64,000 nt of DNA, taken from the NCBI GenBank assembly GCA_030248065.1, contig JASAMV010003121.1, forward strand, positions 28,718 through 92,717. The letters run 5' to 3'. The notes beneath the pieces were generated by a model. That model searched no databases, had not been told where the DNA came from, and was given only the letters and a program-made list of their open reading frames with translations. Of this stretch, positions 1 through 13,481 are shown in pieces. Both the position numbers and the translations under genes were made by a program. Within the stretch, counting starts at the first letter, position 1; the number at the start of each line of letters is the position of its first letter. This DNA comes from Rhynchonema sp. JSB1_4. Its lineage: Eukaryota; Nematoda; Chromadorea; Monhysterida; Xyalidae.

Positions 1-1295
1 CCACGCCAAACTTCACTGATGCGGGAAGTTTGGTTCTGATAGCTCATCTCCGGTACCTGAAAACATGTTTGCAAACGATCGAAGATTGTTGGCAAAGCAC
101 CTACAGCAGACCATTAAAAATTAACTAAATCTTATCACAAATCGAAACAATTACTGCAAAAACAATAATTCAAGCTAGGCAGATGTATTTCGGCACACCT
201 TGTAATCAAACAAAATGTTGGTGGCACACACACCACGTTTTTGCATGGATAACCCAGAGACATAAATGTTTGCTGATTTGCGTACAGATAGAGCTGGAGA
301 TATTTCTGGTTCTCTGACATAGAATAAAAAATATTGTGCCAGAAATACTTCCAGTTTTGCGTACAGATAGAGCTGGCTCTGGTTCTGGCTTTCGAACATA
401 AAAATTTTGTTGTAAAACCAGAACTAGAGCCAGCTCTATCTGTGCGCTACGCCAATGATCGCTGCGTTATTTCAATACCATTGGCCAAAAATTACTACAA
501 CTCAGCACAATCTTTTAAAACGCCTGTGCAACGTCCTTAAAACAACAGCATCCCGAGCAACGCATTCAACATTGCACAACGCCCTATCATATTTGGTCTT
601 TCGTTTGAAAAAATACTAAATACTAATATTTCCGATATTCCGAATATTTCCGCGTCCATTAACGTTCGAGCCCTGACCCATTATTTGTTGAAAAGAGGAA
701 AAGAACGTTCTTCAAAAGTGTCGACTGCATCTTGTTCGGAAACGCAGGTATTGGGAGATGAATAGTCGTGTGGTTGTGGGGGGCCACAATATGCACTTTC
801 CTTGTAAGTTTGGGCTCTTTGTCAAGTTTTCTTGAAATGGCAGGGACTTTAACTTTTTGCGTACTGAAAGGAATGAGGCATGTGTCGCATCGCACTGCCG
901 TGCGAGCTTCTATTAAACTAGATAATATACATTGAGCACATGGAACGCAAACGTGAATAACAACACCCCGACAAACTCATCACACAATATGAACACATAA
1001 TAACAGTGTGTTACATGTAACACACACACAACACAACACATGTAACATAGTAAGACATCTTTGAATACATATCACTCACGGATACACAAGTAATATTTGT
1101 TACATATGAGGAAGGGCGATCAGTACTAACTACACGGCTAAAGATCTCCACATTAGGTGAAACACAGAGAAAATGTAAGGTGCAAACAAGCAGACAACGA
1201 AACAACGCACACCATCCAAATAATATTAGACACATCAACTATCACAAATATTTTCCACTGGGCGATATATGCACAAACCTCAGTTCACAACAAGA
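1..1295. other. gene-free stretch downstream of cyclase A, with a hairpin and a dispersed repeat
   Basis: No exon-like coding was found. Positions about 360-455 form an inverted repeat, with arms starting GCGTACAGATAGAGCTGG and ending CCAGCTCTATCTGTGCGC. Positions about 455-585 resemble 14746-14882 (shared words such as ATTTCAATACCATT and GTCCTTAAAA), so this is part of a dispersed repeat whose other copy lies inside the foldback at 14.5-15.0 kb. Confidence 0.6.
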
Positions 1296-4200
1296 TCAGT
1301 TGCTGAGCATATTGGGATGCTGCATCATCAGTGACTCCAAAGACGCTCGACGCGCTTTGTCATACGTGGACATTTGAGCCGTCCGGGCGGCGGCTTTGAG
1401 GTCAACAACGTATGGATGACCCTCACGGCCAAGCAGCCAATATGTGTGCATGTTTCCCTTACCCTAGATGATGGAGGTGATGAGTTGACTTGTCTGTGTG
1501 TGCTGAACCAATAGATGTTGTATCTTTACGACCCACTACCTTTATAAACGATTCTCCGCGTTCCTCAAACACATGTCCTGGTGCGTGACGCGTCAGATGC
1601 TCGAACGTATCGTGGCTGACGTGGATGCACATGGCTGCATTATGGTGTGTGGTATCCATCGAGTTAATTTTTAAATACGTTCAAGCATAAACTGACTGAC
1701 GATTACAGTTCGACATCATACGCGACGAGGTGTTGACTGCATCACCAAACAGACAAAACTTGGGCTTAGCATTTCCAACAACTCCTGATGTGCAGTGACC
1801 TGCAGCAAGGCGTCAGTTTGTCATGTTCTGCGTGACCATTTCTCATACTGCTTTTCGTCACTCTGAACTTCCGGTTGATGTGTCAAACCTGTGTGTATGC
1901 CAATTCGCAACAACGAATGTTCACCGGGTAGATGTGGCAGTTCGGTCTGCGAGATCATCATCAACATGTCCAACGCGACCGCTGCAATTTCACTGCTGTG
2001 CGCGCTGCCGTTGCGATAGGGCACACCGGACGCCACGACGATGCAGTCGTTGACTGTTTCCACCTACGTTACCAGCATACAGGTGCGCAAACAAAAAGCG
2101 CTTGCTGTTCATTTAATTGGACCTGATACCTTGTAGCAGTTGTGCAGCTCTTGGATCTGTTCGGTACCGCCGTACAAATCGTTCAAAACAGCGACCGTCT
2201 GAAAAGCCGAGATTCTAGTTGAAGACGCGTTGAATGCCAAAAATTGCAATGCGCGACTTCTGGTGAGCCACACCTGCGCGGCCGTAGCATTGTTAGCCAT
2301 AGATGCAAAGCCAACCACATCGCTGAACATGATTGTTACTGACTGGAACGTCTCAGGCGGCACGGTGGTGCCCGTGCGAAGCGAGTCAACGACGTGTTTA
2401 GGAAGCAATTGATTCAGCAATTGTGTCACTTTCAGCTGTTCGCCTATTTTTGCAATTATTTTCCACATGGATCTTCACGCTCACACAAACTTCATGCGGA
2501 GCAATACAGTTTAGACAAAGAACCTGCAATTGCCTTTGATTGTTCCTTGACATGCGTGGCGACGTGCACTATTTTCATTCGCTGACGTCGAACAAACGCG
2601 GCATAGATTATCTGCGTTAATTTGACGAATCGCACCAGAACAACACGGCTTTAACAACAACCACAAGTGCACTTACCGCAATTGCAGGACAGACAACGCA
2701 CGCAAATGCGATAACCAGTTCTACAATGAAGGCTTCTTTGTCCATGAAATCAACACGTTCATAGATCAATCGGTCAGCTTCGACGCGAATCTCATGCTCT
2801 AGTTTCTGATGTGAGGGACATGCGTTTTAGAATTGCGATTTGGCAGCCACAGGCTTTTCAGGAATTGTGCTTTTTGCAACCCACATCAAAGAACGCCGAC
2901 ATCTGCTTGGCCACAGCTTGCCAGTTCTGTTGCGAGTAGAACTCCCTGTCTTCTTGTGTGCTGCGTGTGACGTTCTGGTAGGTGATCGCTGCATACAGAC
3001 GATTCCAGTCTTCGGACACGGTCGGATGCTCAGCCGCCAGAGTATCCTGCCTGCAAAGTGGCCAAATGCTGTTTCATTGCTCTAGGCATAAATGAGTGCA
3101 TTTGACGATGCTTCCCAAGAGCACTCACCATGCTTTCGTATGATGCGTTTCGATCGTTACGGTGTCTAGCGAAACTGCGAACAACTTGTCGGCCGCGCCG
3201 TGATCGACTAAAAAGCTATGTGGAGAATGATGCTGACTTTATTGTTGAATAAGCCTTTATTGATTCCTCAATCTTACTTTGAAACTCCGCCAGTTCCTCT
3301 CTGGTCAAGGCTTTGCCAGCAAAGTATCCATTCCCGGTTGCGTGTGATTGTCCTGAACACGAGACCAACGCTTAGCTTTTTTGATTAAAGTCTAAGTCGC
3401 TAAAGCCGACGTACCCAAGTGCTCCTGCGCCAGCAAGAACGTTTGGAAAGAACTCAATAGTTGGCAGACTTGAGATTCTTCTGTGTTCCCAAGGTGGTGC
3501 ACAATGGCCATGGTCAGTGTATGAGCCAGTGGTGTGTACAAACTGAATGCGATTGACATTGGATGAATTAACATTTGCAAGGAATAAACAAGGCACGTCA
3601 TTAATTAAGTAATTGGAACCGCAATCAACAGTTGACCAACTCCAAGGCCAGGTTGCATTCTGAGGCCTGTGTCGCTAGTGTCCGAATATTTCCCAATTGT
3701 TCTTCAAACGCTTCGATCTTGCCGTAGTCCGAACTCCAGCGTGGTTTCACGTGCTGTAGACCTCTGACTAGTTTTCAATGGGGATTCAAGCACTTCATTC
3801 ATGAAATACGGACCTCCAACGCAGAATTAGTGGTGGCCTGCGCCTGACGTAACATTTCACCGGCGAGTAGTGTGTTCTTGGCTTCTCTGAAAGCATATCA
3901 TTCAAACAATGGAGGTCGCACACGATGATAGGTTGCTCAAAAAAACATCCTCACAATCTTGCAATAACGTAGTCGCACATGTATTCTTGTTCATGTTCAA
4001 TACCATCCAGGAGCTCCTTGATCTTCACTGTGTCCAGCACCGTTTCGTACATTTGTTGCGCTTCGTCACTTGCCGATTTCACCTGCAGTGTACCATGTCA
4101 ACTGAATTCAGTTTGTCAGGCTGCTACGTATGACGTGCTCGAACGGGATCCCGATTCGGAGAATTTCAATCCCTACAAAATACCAAAATCTTGGTTTCGA

Positions 4201-5804
4201 TTATTTGTCCGGAACCGGATCCCAATCTAGAGTCTCGTGTAATTTGGCGCTGTTCTTAACGCGTGTGTTTCAAAGCCCAACTACGTGATGCAAAAATGAA
4301 ACGTCATGTGTATAATTGTGACTAGTATTGTGCCAAAAACTGTAATCCTGATCCCGATTATCCATACCGAACCCGATCCGAAAAACGTCAATCCCGTTAA
4401 GAGACCCCGATCCCGATTCTTTTCACGCTTGTGTCGCTTGTGCAAGTAAGTTCAGACATAAGTATAGCGCGTATTTCCTGTAAGAAGCACCTCCTAATAC
4501 AACCCGTCCCATAACAGAAGCCCTTCTCATGGCATCGCTGAATAAGTGCAACACCCTGCTAACAGAAGCTTCCAAATAGTTATCCAGTAACCTTCTCTAA
4601 GCGCACTCGTATTTCCATGCTAATGCTCGATTTCTATTTTTCATGTCAACTGATTGTAATGTGGTCCATCTTAGAGCAAAACTATCTGCTAGACAAACCT
4701 CGAGATCTCAGCGTGCTTGTTACTTATTTTATAACTCAGTTATCCTTTTGTCAAACACGCCTAAAAAGTAGAAGCTGTCTCCAATAAATGACCAAAGCAA
4801 GGGTGTAAATCGAAGCTCAGTGCTTTATTAAATGCAATACGGCCAAAACACACGCGCTAACGTGGCAAATTTAGATGGCAGTCATACCCTAGCAGTGCCC
4901 GCCACTGGTCACATGAAAAGAGCATCACTGCCTATGTGAAGCAGTCATTTTGATGTACAGTATCTCCACATCTAATCTGCAACTGAGCTTGGTCCAAATG
5001 GTTCATTTACCCAGTGATTAACCAGAAAGTTTTTTACTGATACCCCAGCCGTAAAAAAGTTTTTTCATCTTTTTAATTCTGACCACAAACTGCCCAAAAC
5101 GAACAAAAGCGAGCGCTAACGCAAAAAAATAGTGATATGTGTGTTCCATATGCTGGTACCCACAGTTGCAGCGCACATACACTTGACCTGCTCCAGATGG
5201 TGGATAGCCTACTTGCCTTACTGTTGCTTTCTAAAGCACTCAGAAGGGAAATTTGGGATTTCGTCTAGGCACACAACACAAATGTAAATAACCAGTTTGC
5301 GGTGTAAAATTGGAGTGAATACCGGACCACGATGCACGATTTGCATATGCCACAAGATAACGATGATCATCCTCTTGATTACTAAAGGACCTGCATATAC
5401 ATTCACCACAGTTGGCCTACCTGGTACAAGGCCAACCCAGACAGGCCGATGATTATTGCCAGCGGGAGCAAGACAACGGTGAGCTGAAAAAGACGTGTTG
5501 TTATTAGTTGTTGTGGAACAACTAAGCGGCGATACACCTAATATGTTCAATGTTTATGTACTCTCTTCTGGAGCAGTCCAATCTGCCCATGTGACGCTAC
5601 ATAAATAAAAGCACGATATATCACCTGCAAACTGAGTTCCTTCCACGAAAGCTCGGAGGCGTCTCTCAACACTTGCGATTTGTTGCCACTACTGGTCTTC
5701 GAGCTGCTGGTCAACCACGACGCTGCTGTGACGTTTGTCTGCCGTCTGGACCAGGAAGAGCCGGACCGATGTTGGGAAACACTGTCCTCCGGATCGATTG
5801 TCAT
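1296..5804 (-). CDS. receptor guanylyl cyclase with NIT-like ectodomain, copy A
   Basis: It would make cGMP from GTP at the cell membrane. I read 17 exons totalling 2004 nt, which is 667 codons plus stop with the frame kept: 5624-5804, 5421-5483, 3955-4082, 3814-3886, 3636-3753, 3415-3542, 3278-3352, 3128-3215, 2885-3046, 2676-2815, 2524-2611, 2274-2443, 2130-2198, 1889-2063, 1707-1799, 1550-1634, 1296-1463. In order: Ser/Thr-rich cytosolic N-terminus (start [11 protein letters not shown]); membrane helix [20 protein letters not shown]; a helical ectodomain with [12 protein letters not shown] and [12 protein letters not shown], matching the layout of NIT domains (Pfam family for nitrate/nitrite sensing); a second membrane helix near [16 protein letters not shown]; a linker helix; and the cyclase domain. 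Catalytic residues are visible: Asp in MFSDVVGF, Glu and Asp in YKVETVND, Cys in [14 protein letters not shown], and that motif's Asn and Arg. There is no kinase-homology domain. The NIT call is by pattern only, and the ligand is unknown. Confidence 0.88.
4133..4435. repeat. dispersed element with TGCTCGAACGGGAT end and GATCCCGAT-rich body
   Basis: Lies in intron 2 of cyclase A. It starts TGCTCGAACGGGATCCCGAT, and its far end is rich in GATCCCGAT words. Related sequence occurs at 57018-57293 (with clear inverted ends) and in reverse orientation around 49000-49135. No target duplication was found here and the far boundary is approximate. Confidence 0.5.
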
Positions 5805-7313
5805 TTTGAGGGATGCTAGCTTTCTTTTCAGATTGCTTGGGACAAAATATGTTTTGCTACAGCAATAGATTGTTGAATGGGTAGTGCTGAGCCTTACGTC
5901 ACTGCCCCACACAAGACTGCGGCGTCTTACAGCTTGTAATCTCGACGATGACGGACATTTAGCAAAATTAGTCTTGAGATCTCATGCATTCTGTTGCTGC
6001 TTGTGAATACCGTAACCCGCCAATCGAATTTTATTAATTGTAAGCAGTCGTTTGTTTTCTCACTGTTGTTGTGGAAACAGATTAAAAGTGTGTTGTTGTC
6101 GGTAATCCTGCCGTTGGCGAGTTAGTGACAAATCCTGTCGAATCTGCGAGCTTATTTGGTGAAAATCTCAAGCAAGAATCAAGACCGAAAGAATTTCGCG
6201 GGGATTAACGGAGTTTCGTGGGAGAATTCGCGGGAGTTAACTGACACATAGCCATAGCCACACTGTGGGTCACATAGCCCACCCCTACGGACAGCACCTA
6301 TGCTCGAATCTTGCCTCCAAAGACGTTTTGGTCTCAGAATTTCAAATTCAGAACTGTCAGCATTAGGTCGGACTGATACTTGCTTTCGCCACTGCTTTGA
6401 AATGGACATCACAGGTGCTGCAACATATCATGCGGTAGAAAAATCTATTGCTGTATTATGTATGATTCAGATATGTATGATTCAGATTTCAAATGTGTTA
6501 TGTTTGTGTGCGTCTAATGAAAAAAGGCCACACACATTCAATACCAGGTTCAAAACATTGTAAAGTTGTACAACAATAAGCAGCAAATTAAAACAAAGTA
6601 AATGAATCAAATTAGTTATATATTTCAGTTTCTTGGTGATTGTGATGACCAAGGACAGTTTATCGGGGAAAAACACTAAAAACAGATACGACAAGCATTA
6701 GCAAACAAGAAAATAGCAATCGAGACAATGATCCGGCGCACGACATGCTGTTTAACTTTAACATAATTAAAAACTGTTATTATGATAAGTTTTACAGTAA
6801 AAACTCAATAAAATTTATTATAATTGATTAATAATGTTAAATACTACAATAATATAATAATCATGAGTCTTTTTAAATTTTTGAAACTTTTTTTAAGTCT
6901 CAGATTCCATGACATTTCGCCAAATTTGCCTAAAAACCGCTCAAAAACGCGAAAAAATGCAACTTTATTTGACAAGTCGACTTGGTTTTCATTACTTATG
7001 AAGGATGTTTACGTCCTACCGGTGTGATCCAACAGTCTGTGCTTGATGTAGACCGACCGTCTGAAAAAGTCGTTGTGCTTGTGAAATGGATCTCAGCTCG
7101 TGATTCAATGGATTATATTTTCGACAAGTTACGATTCCATAAAAACACCATTGTGTCGCTGTGTTACTAGGCTGTCGTGCTCCATTATCGTGTGTTCTCA
7201 ACATGATTTGTCTTGTGTGCCTACTTCACTGTATTCTTTGATTTTATCATCATGTTGCAGTCTAGTTACCGCTGCTTACTTGAATTTACGTGTCGACTGA
7301 CTTCAGTTCACAG
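5805..7313. other. spacer between cyclase A and cyclase B
   Basis: It holds the presumed 5' flank of gene A and the 3' flank of gene B. It is AT-rich from about 6560 to 6900, with one copy of the roughly 100-bp repeat at 6888-6990. No exon was recognised. An in-frame ATG lies upstream of the chosen start of gene A, but copies B and C agree best from the MTI start. Confidence 0.55.
6888..6990. repeat. dispersed ~100-bp repeat, copy 1 of 3
   Basis: It shares the run AAGTCTCAGATTC, then a CATTTCGCCAAATTTGCC-like stretch, AAAACGCGAAAAAATGCA and GACAAGTC with copies at about 10235-10335 and 19412-19505. One copy lies in or beside each cyclase unit, always in the same plus-strand orientation. Boundaries are approximate and no ends were defined. 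Confidence 0.6.
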
Positions 7314-10300
7314 TTAGTTACTGAGCATGTTGGGATGTTTCATCATCAGCGATTCCAACGACGCTCGACGGGGCTTGTCGTATGTCGACATTTGGGCCGT
7401 CCGAGCGGAGGCGTTCAGATCGACGACGTATGGGTGGCCCTCCCGGCCAAGAAGCCAGTACGTGTGCATTTTGCCCTTGCCCTGAATGATGGAAGAAGTG
7501 CACTTATGAAATGAGCGAATTGATGAGCCTATTGATACTTGTGAATTCAAAACAAAACAAGGTGCCTTTATAAACGACTCTCCGCGTTCCTCGAACGTGT
7601 GTCCTGGTGCGTGACGCGTCAGATGCTCGAACGTATCGTAACTGACGTGGATGCACATGGCTGAAATGCGGCATTGATGTTTAAGAAGCATGTGGCAAAG
7701 GTTTTGTGTGCGTCACAGGGAACTTGAAACAAGCTGACTAACGATTACAGTTGGACATCATGCGCGATGAGGTGTTGACGGCATCACCGAACAAGCAGAA
7801 CTTGGGCTTAGCATTTCCAACCACTCCCGATGTGCAATGGCCTATAGCAAAGCCTTTTTTAAGTTTGTCATCTTCTAGGTATATTTTCTACCATGTTTTC
7901 GCCAACCCAATTATACCCCGTTTTATGCTTCTGAACTTCCGGCTAACGTGCCAAACCTGTGTGTATGCCGATTCGCAACAGCGGATGTTCACCGGGTAGA
8001 TGTGGCAGTTCGGTCTGCGAGATCATCATCAACATGTCCAACGCGACCGCTGCAATTTCACTGCTGTGCGCGCTGCCGTTGCGGTAGGGCACACCGGACG
8101 ATACCACAATGCAGTCGTTCACAGTCTCTACCTGTGCGACTCTATAGGTGCACAACTCATCTTCCGTGCAGTTATATGTGCCTGATACCTTGTAGCAGTT
8201 GTGCAGCTCCTGGATCTGCTCGATTCCACCGTACAGATCGTTCAGCACGGCCACCGTCTGAAACAATAAGAATCGAGATAAAAACAAATTGTCGGTTTAA
8301 AATTGCAATAGCGCTCACAGCCAGTTAGTACCTGCGCAGCAGTAGCGTTGTTCGCCATGGTTCCAAAGCCAACCACATCGCAGAACATGATTGTCACTGA
8401 CTGGTACGTCTCAGGAGGCACTGTGGTGCCCATGCGAAGCGAATCAACGACGTGTTTGGGTAACAATTGATTCAACAATTGTGTCACTTTCATCTGCTCG
8501 CCTGTGTGCATTGCGATTATTTTCCACATCAAATGGAACATAGTGAATGAATCATGTGGACCACAACAACTTCATATTCACATTAAGTTGATGTAAATGG
8601 CTATAAAAAATGTGAAAAACCTGCAATGGCTTTTGACTGTTCCTTGACGTGCGTGGCGACGTGCACTATTTTCATTCGTTGGTTTCGAACGAACACGGCA
8701 TAGATAATCTGGAATGGGTTTATGCCACTAATACTTGCTTTTAGTGGTACGTTATGTTATACGTGGCTGCTACAAATAATCAGAGTTACTCACCGCAACT
8801 GCGGGACAGGCGATGCAGGCAAACGCTATCACCAATTCAACAATAAGTGCTTCCTTGTCCATGAAATCGACTCGATCATAGATCAATCGATCGGATTCAA
8901 GACGAATTTCGTGCTCCAGTTTCTGAAATGGAGATTTGTGCGTTTGAGAAAATGTAATCATTTGATTAATTATAAAATGAAAATAATCCCCGGTGTGCAC
9001 AAGATCGTTTATGCATGAACGGTGTCTGAGCGGTTCCTGGTTTTTACCAGTGTCCGGGCCGGTTTTTTTTAGAATTTAAGGTAGCACGGTACCTGAATGG
9101 CACTTGGTTGGTTTACATATTCATATTCATACATATTCAAGAAGAAACATTCAAGCACTTTACTTGGCTTGTGCTTGCATGTTCCACAAGCTAACGAGAA
9201 GCAACCAAGCCCCGCTCGTGCATACCACGAATCGGAGGAGAAATTCGACAACATAATAGCTTGAATAGGTGCAGCAATGACGATAAACAAGCAAAATAAA
9301 CATGATTCTAGAATGATTCTTGAACTCAAGACCGACTCTTGTGTTTTTGTGTTGGCTAAGATCTATTCGTGTGGTGACAAATAATACATGCTCGCGCTTG
9401 TAGAAACCCAGTTTGGTTGGGTGTCTGGCGTTCCCAATGTACGTATTTGCTTGCGAAAATTACACGAGTGACTCCACCCAACTTTCCACTAAACTTTCCA
9501 GTTCAGTGAACCTCATCAGTCGCACTGGTTTTCGACCGAAGTTTTTTCATTGTGCGTTCCACTAAACTTTTCTCTGAACTTTCCACTCGATTCTCCACTC
9601 AACCCTTTCGTGAATAGCAGCCATAGTGCCAAAATTTCATAAACTGTCTATTGTGCTTTTCATTTCACACCTTTGTGTGGAAAGAGTGAATGCGTGTTAG
9701 CCTTGAGTTTTAACATGCTGAAGTTTTCAACACAAGAAGTTCGGGCTTATGGCCAATATGGTCTTGGATTACCAGCCGAATTCGCAAGCTAAGGTTGATG
9801 TGGTCATGGTTTTAATCGCGGGGTTGATGTTGGTTCTGAGCTAGTTCACGTTGTTAAGGAGAAATCTGTTAGAACGCGTCCTCTGCTGGTTCCGAGCTTG
9901 TTCGCGCAGCTAAGAAAACCACGATTAGAACTAATCGAAAACCGAGAAAAGAAAAAGAAAACGGCGGTTTAGATGGGGGATCGCCTGTCATACGACATGA
10001 TTGAGAAGGCAGAATGCGTGGGCAAAACCTAAAATTCGTTTGCTTGCTTCAAACATAACACTCACTAAAATCACTTATTAATACATAACACTGATTGATA
10101 GACATTTGGCGACTCGGCAATGCATATTACACTGCAGAAAAACCATTTTAATTCCACCTCCAGTAGCTGAAGTGATCAAAGTTGGATTTTTTTGAAACAA
10201 GTTTTTTTCTCAAAAATTTTTTTGCCAAAAAACTTCTTTTAAAGTCTCAGATTCTGGGAAATTTGACCAAAGTTTGCCAGAAAAACGCGCAAAAACGGAA

Positions 10301-13300
10301 AAATGCAAGTTTAATTGACAAGTCACTTTTGTGGTTTCGGAACGTGATCGTTAACGTATTTAGTGTCATTAGTCATGCCGCTTCGTCTTTTTCATTTTTG
10401 TGCTAAATTTGCCTAAAAAAGCAGTGCTCGAATCTCATAACACCCAACCGCGACTTTTAGTTTCAAAATTCAACAGTTGTGTCGAGAAGATATCAACGCA
10501 GCTTCCGTTTTTATGACTAACGAATATAGTAAAACAAATTTACGCAATACGCGAGCTTACAAGCCCGCGAAAATTCTTTTCTTGTGATCTGAACGAAACA
10601 GTCAAGTAAAGCCGCCCGCTGCAGTTCCGTCCAAGGGTGTTCACATGATGTGACGCGTACGGCAAACCAGTTCGGTTGGAAGTTATCATCGAATTTTCTC
10701 TTAAAAGTCGTAGTGCGTGAGCGGAGCCTGGTTGGTTCTTGTTAACTGCGGGAACCAAGCAAGCGCCATTAAAGCACGGAGCTTGCCTGGTTCTTCTCAA
10801 CCGCGGGAACCAGCTGGACACCAAGCAGGCACGGCGCTTGGCCGGTTCTTCTTCAGCAGGTGAGCCAACCAAGCACCACTCGACTTTTTAAGTTCGGGAA
10901 CCACTCAGGCATGGACAAAAAAGTCAGTAGTTAGGTACGCACTTGTGCATATTGTGACATATATGCTTTAGTTGTGCTCTAAAGTTTCGAATCATCAACC
11001 TACATCGAAGAACGCCGACATCTGCTGAGTCACAGCCTGCCAGTTCTGCTGCGAATAGAAGTCCCTGTCCTCTTGCGTGTTGCGACTGACGTTCTGGTAC
11101 GTTATCGTTAAGTACAGACGATTCCAGTCTTCGGACACTGTCGGATGCTCGGCCTCCAGGATATCATGCCTGCAATGTTACCAAATGAAGTCTCGTTGCT
11201 GTAAACATGGATGAATGAATTTGATGATTCTTTATAGGCACACCTACCATGCTTGCGTATGACGACCTTCGATTGTTACGGTATCCAACGAAACCTCGAA
11301 CAATTTGTCTGCGGCGCCGTGGTCGACTAAAAGGCCAAGACGAAAATGTTGCAGGCCTGCTTGCAGCTTTCATTCCTGATGCTTACTTTGAAACTCGGCC
11401 AGTTCCTCTGTGGTCAAGGTTTTTCCAGCGAAGTACCCATTCCCAGTTGCGTGTGATTTACCTGAACAGGAGCTGCAATGGTTTGGCACTTTCAACCCCA
11501 ACCAAGCGTGTGAAATGCAAACGTACCCAAGTGCTCCTGTGCCAACAGGAATGTCTGGAACGAGCTCAACAGTTGGCAGATTTGCGCCTCTTCAGTGTTG
11601 CCAAGGTGGTGCACAATAGCCATCGTTAGTGGATGGGCAAGGGGTGTATACAAGCTGGATGTTTTGAATTTTGTGCTTGTTAAACGATTAGGATTAGATT
11701 CATGCCGCAGGTTCAACGAACAGTGGTTCCCAGGTTATTGAACAACGCTAAGGGCGGCCTTACGTAAAACTAGGAAATAGGAAATCTTTTGCGTGTTAAA
11801 ACTATCTTTTAGGAAACTTGATACGAAACTAGGAAATAGGAAATATTTCCTATTTCCTATTTCCTAGTTGTTTTTTCGAAACTAGGAAATAGAACATAGG
11901 AAATGGTTGGCACAATCAGCAGAACCAAACGGAAACGCAGCTCAACAAAATGTTTTGAGAGAGTTGCCAACATATGCAGAATGCATGCTTGGCTAATAGA
12001 TATTCCGCCAGTTGTGTTAAAAGTAATCTTGTCTATGGTGTCGGGACACGGTGACAAAATTTCCTATTTCCAATTTCCTCGTTTCAAAAAGACAACTAGG
12101 AAATAGGAAATATTTCCTATTTCCTAATTCCTACCTTTTGAACCAAGGAAATAAGAAATAGGAAATATTTCCTATTTCCTAGTTTTACGTAAGGCCGCCC
12201 TAAGGCTTCGGTCAGAAAATGCTGGAACACCAGTCTGACTTCAATCCGATCATTGCGTCACTTGATGGCAAAAAAATCAGCCAAGACGAGTGCAAGCGCC
12301 ATCACGTAACCTACTCCAATGCCTGACCGCAACTTGAAGCCTGGGTCGCGTCAGCCCGAATATTGGCCAGCTGTTCTTCAAACGCTTCAATGCTGCCGTA
12401 GTCCGAACTCCATCGCGGTTTCACGTGCTACAACATCTAACTGGTAACATCTACAACGTCTAAGTTCTGTTTAATTGAGATTTAACGGTTCTCCAAATGA
12501 AATACTTCTAACCTCCAATGCGGAATCAGTGGTGGCCTGCCTTTGACGTAACATTTCACTAGCTAGAAGCTTGTTTTTGCCCTCTCTGAAAGAAATCGCT
12601 CAGACATTGTAGACCGCACTTAGTTGGAGGTTTAACAAACACGCCGACGCACAATTTAGCAATCACATAATCGCACATATACTCTTGTTCGTGTTCGATT
12701 CCATCAAGCAACTCTTTGATTTTCATTGTATCCAGCACCGTCTCGTACATCATTTGGGCTTCGTCACTGGCCGATTTTACCTGCAGAGCGCCATGTTCGA
12801 TCTAGCAAGCTAGACTGCGACACTGGTGACGCTATGTTCATGGCTTGTTCTGCGTGTTTAAATAAGCTCAGGCACATAAACACATTGGTCTAGTGTCTTA
12901 AACATATGCGCGCATGCAGTAGGTTTTTTATGGAACTCGCAAAATAGCACCGCAAGCCAGTCGGCGACAACGGTGAATCAACATCGCCAGTCATTGAGTT
13001 CTCTGTGAATTACTCTATTTTATGCCTCATTTAATCCGACTTTTTAAACTGTGACGCAAATTTATATCAATGTGTGCTGTGCAATTATACAAAGGCGTTG
13101 GCAATACACATGTTGCATAACGCTCACCTGGTACAGCGCCAACACCGACAGGCCAACAATTATTGCCAGTGGAAGTAGGACAACGGTGAGCTGGAGAAGA
13201 TGCGTTGTTTGTTAACGTGGAAGACCAAATGTGTCTATCATTTATACATTCTCATCCGAAGCACTCTGTAAATGTGTCATTGAGTAAACATGAAATAACA

Positions 13301-13481
13301 CCTGCAAACTCAATTCCTTCCACGAAAGCTCGGACGCGTCTCTCAACACTTGCGATTTGTTGCCACTGCTGGTCTTCGAGCTGCTGGTCAACCACGACGC
13401 TGCTGTGACGTTTGTCTGCCGTCTGGACCAGGAAGAGCCGGACCGATGTTGGGAAACACTGTCCTCCGGATTAATTGTCAT
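7314..13481 (-). CDS. receptor guanylyl cyclase with NIT-like ectodomain, copy B
   Basis: Paralogue of copy A with the same exon order, in a longer gene. Exons recognised include 13302-13481 (N-terminus, MTINPEDSVSQ), 13128-13190 (first membrane helix), 12653-12780 ([19 protein letters not shown]), about 12520-12590, about 12330-12430, about 11520-11650 ([12 protein letters not shown]), about 11385-11455, about 11250-11335, about 10999-11167 ([18 protein letters not shown]), about 8800-8930 (second membrane helix), about 8620-8710, about 8330-8510 (MFCDVVGFGTM), about 8190-8260, about 7950-8140 (YKVETVND across the exon join), about 7750-7845 ([14 protein letters not shown]), about 7560-7660 and 7314-7481 (C-terminal tail). 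All the catalytic residues listed for copy A are present. The ectodomain region carries a PIF/Harbinger-type MITE in an intron. No stop or frameshift was seen in the exons read, and exon edges not given exactly are approximate. Confidence 0.85.
10235..10335. repeat. dispersed ~100-bp repeat, copy 2 of 3
   Basis: Copy inside an intron of cyclase B. It contains AAGTCTCAGATTCTGGGAAA, then GACCAAAGTTTGCCAGAAAA and GACAAGTCAC. It is most like the copy at 19412. Confidence 0.6.
10700..10885. repeat. short tandem repeat of GGTTCTTC...GCGGGAACCA units
   Basis: Lies in the long intron (about 8940-10990) of cyclase B. Three imperfect units of about 55 bp each contain a CTGGTTGGTTCTTG- or CCTGGTTCTTCTC-like start followed by GCGGGAACCA. 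A related word (GTTCCCGCGGTTAACAAGAA, other strand) lies at about 58550. The rest of this intron shows nothing coding. Confidence 0.5.
11752..12200. mobile_element. PIF/Harbinger-type MITE flanked by TAA
   Basis: A non-autonomous DNA transposon of 449 bp in an intron of cyclase B. Terminal inverted repeats start GGGCGGCCTTACGTAAAACT and end with the complement, and a 3-bp TAA lies on both sides (11749-11751 and 12201-12203). Both arms are made of repeated ACTAGGAAATAGGAAAT words. A 3-bp TWA target duplication is the hallmark of the PIF/Harbinger superfamily. No transposase is present. Confidence 0.82.
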
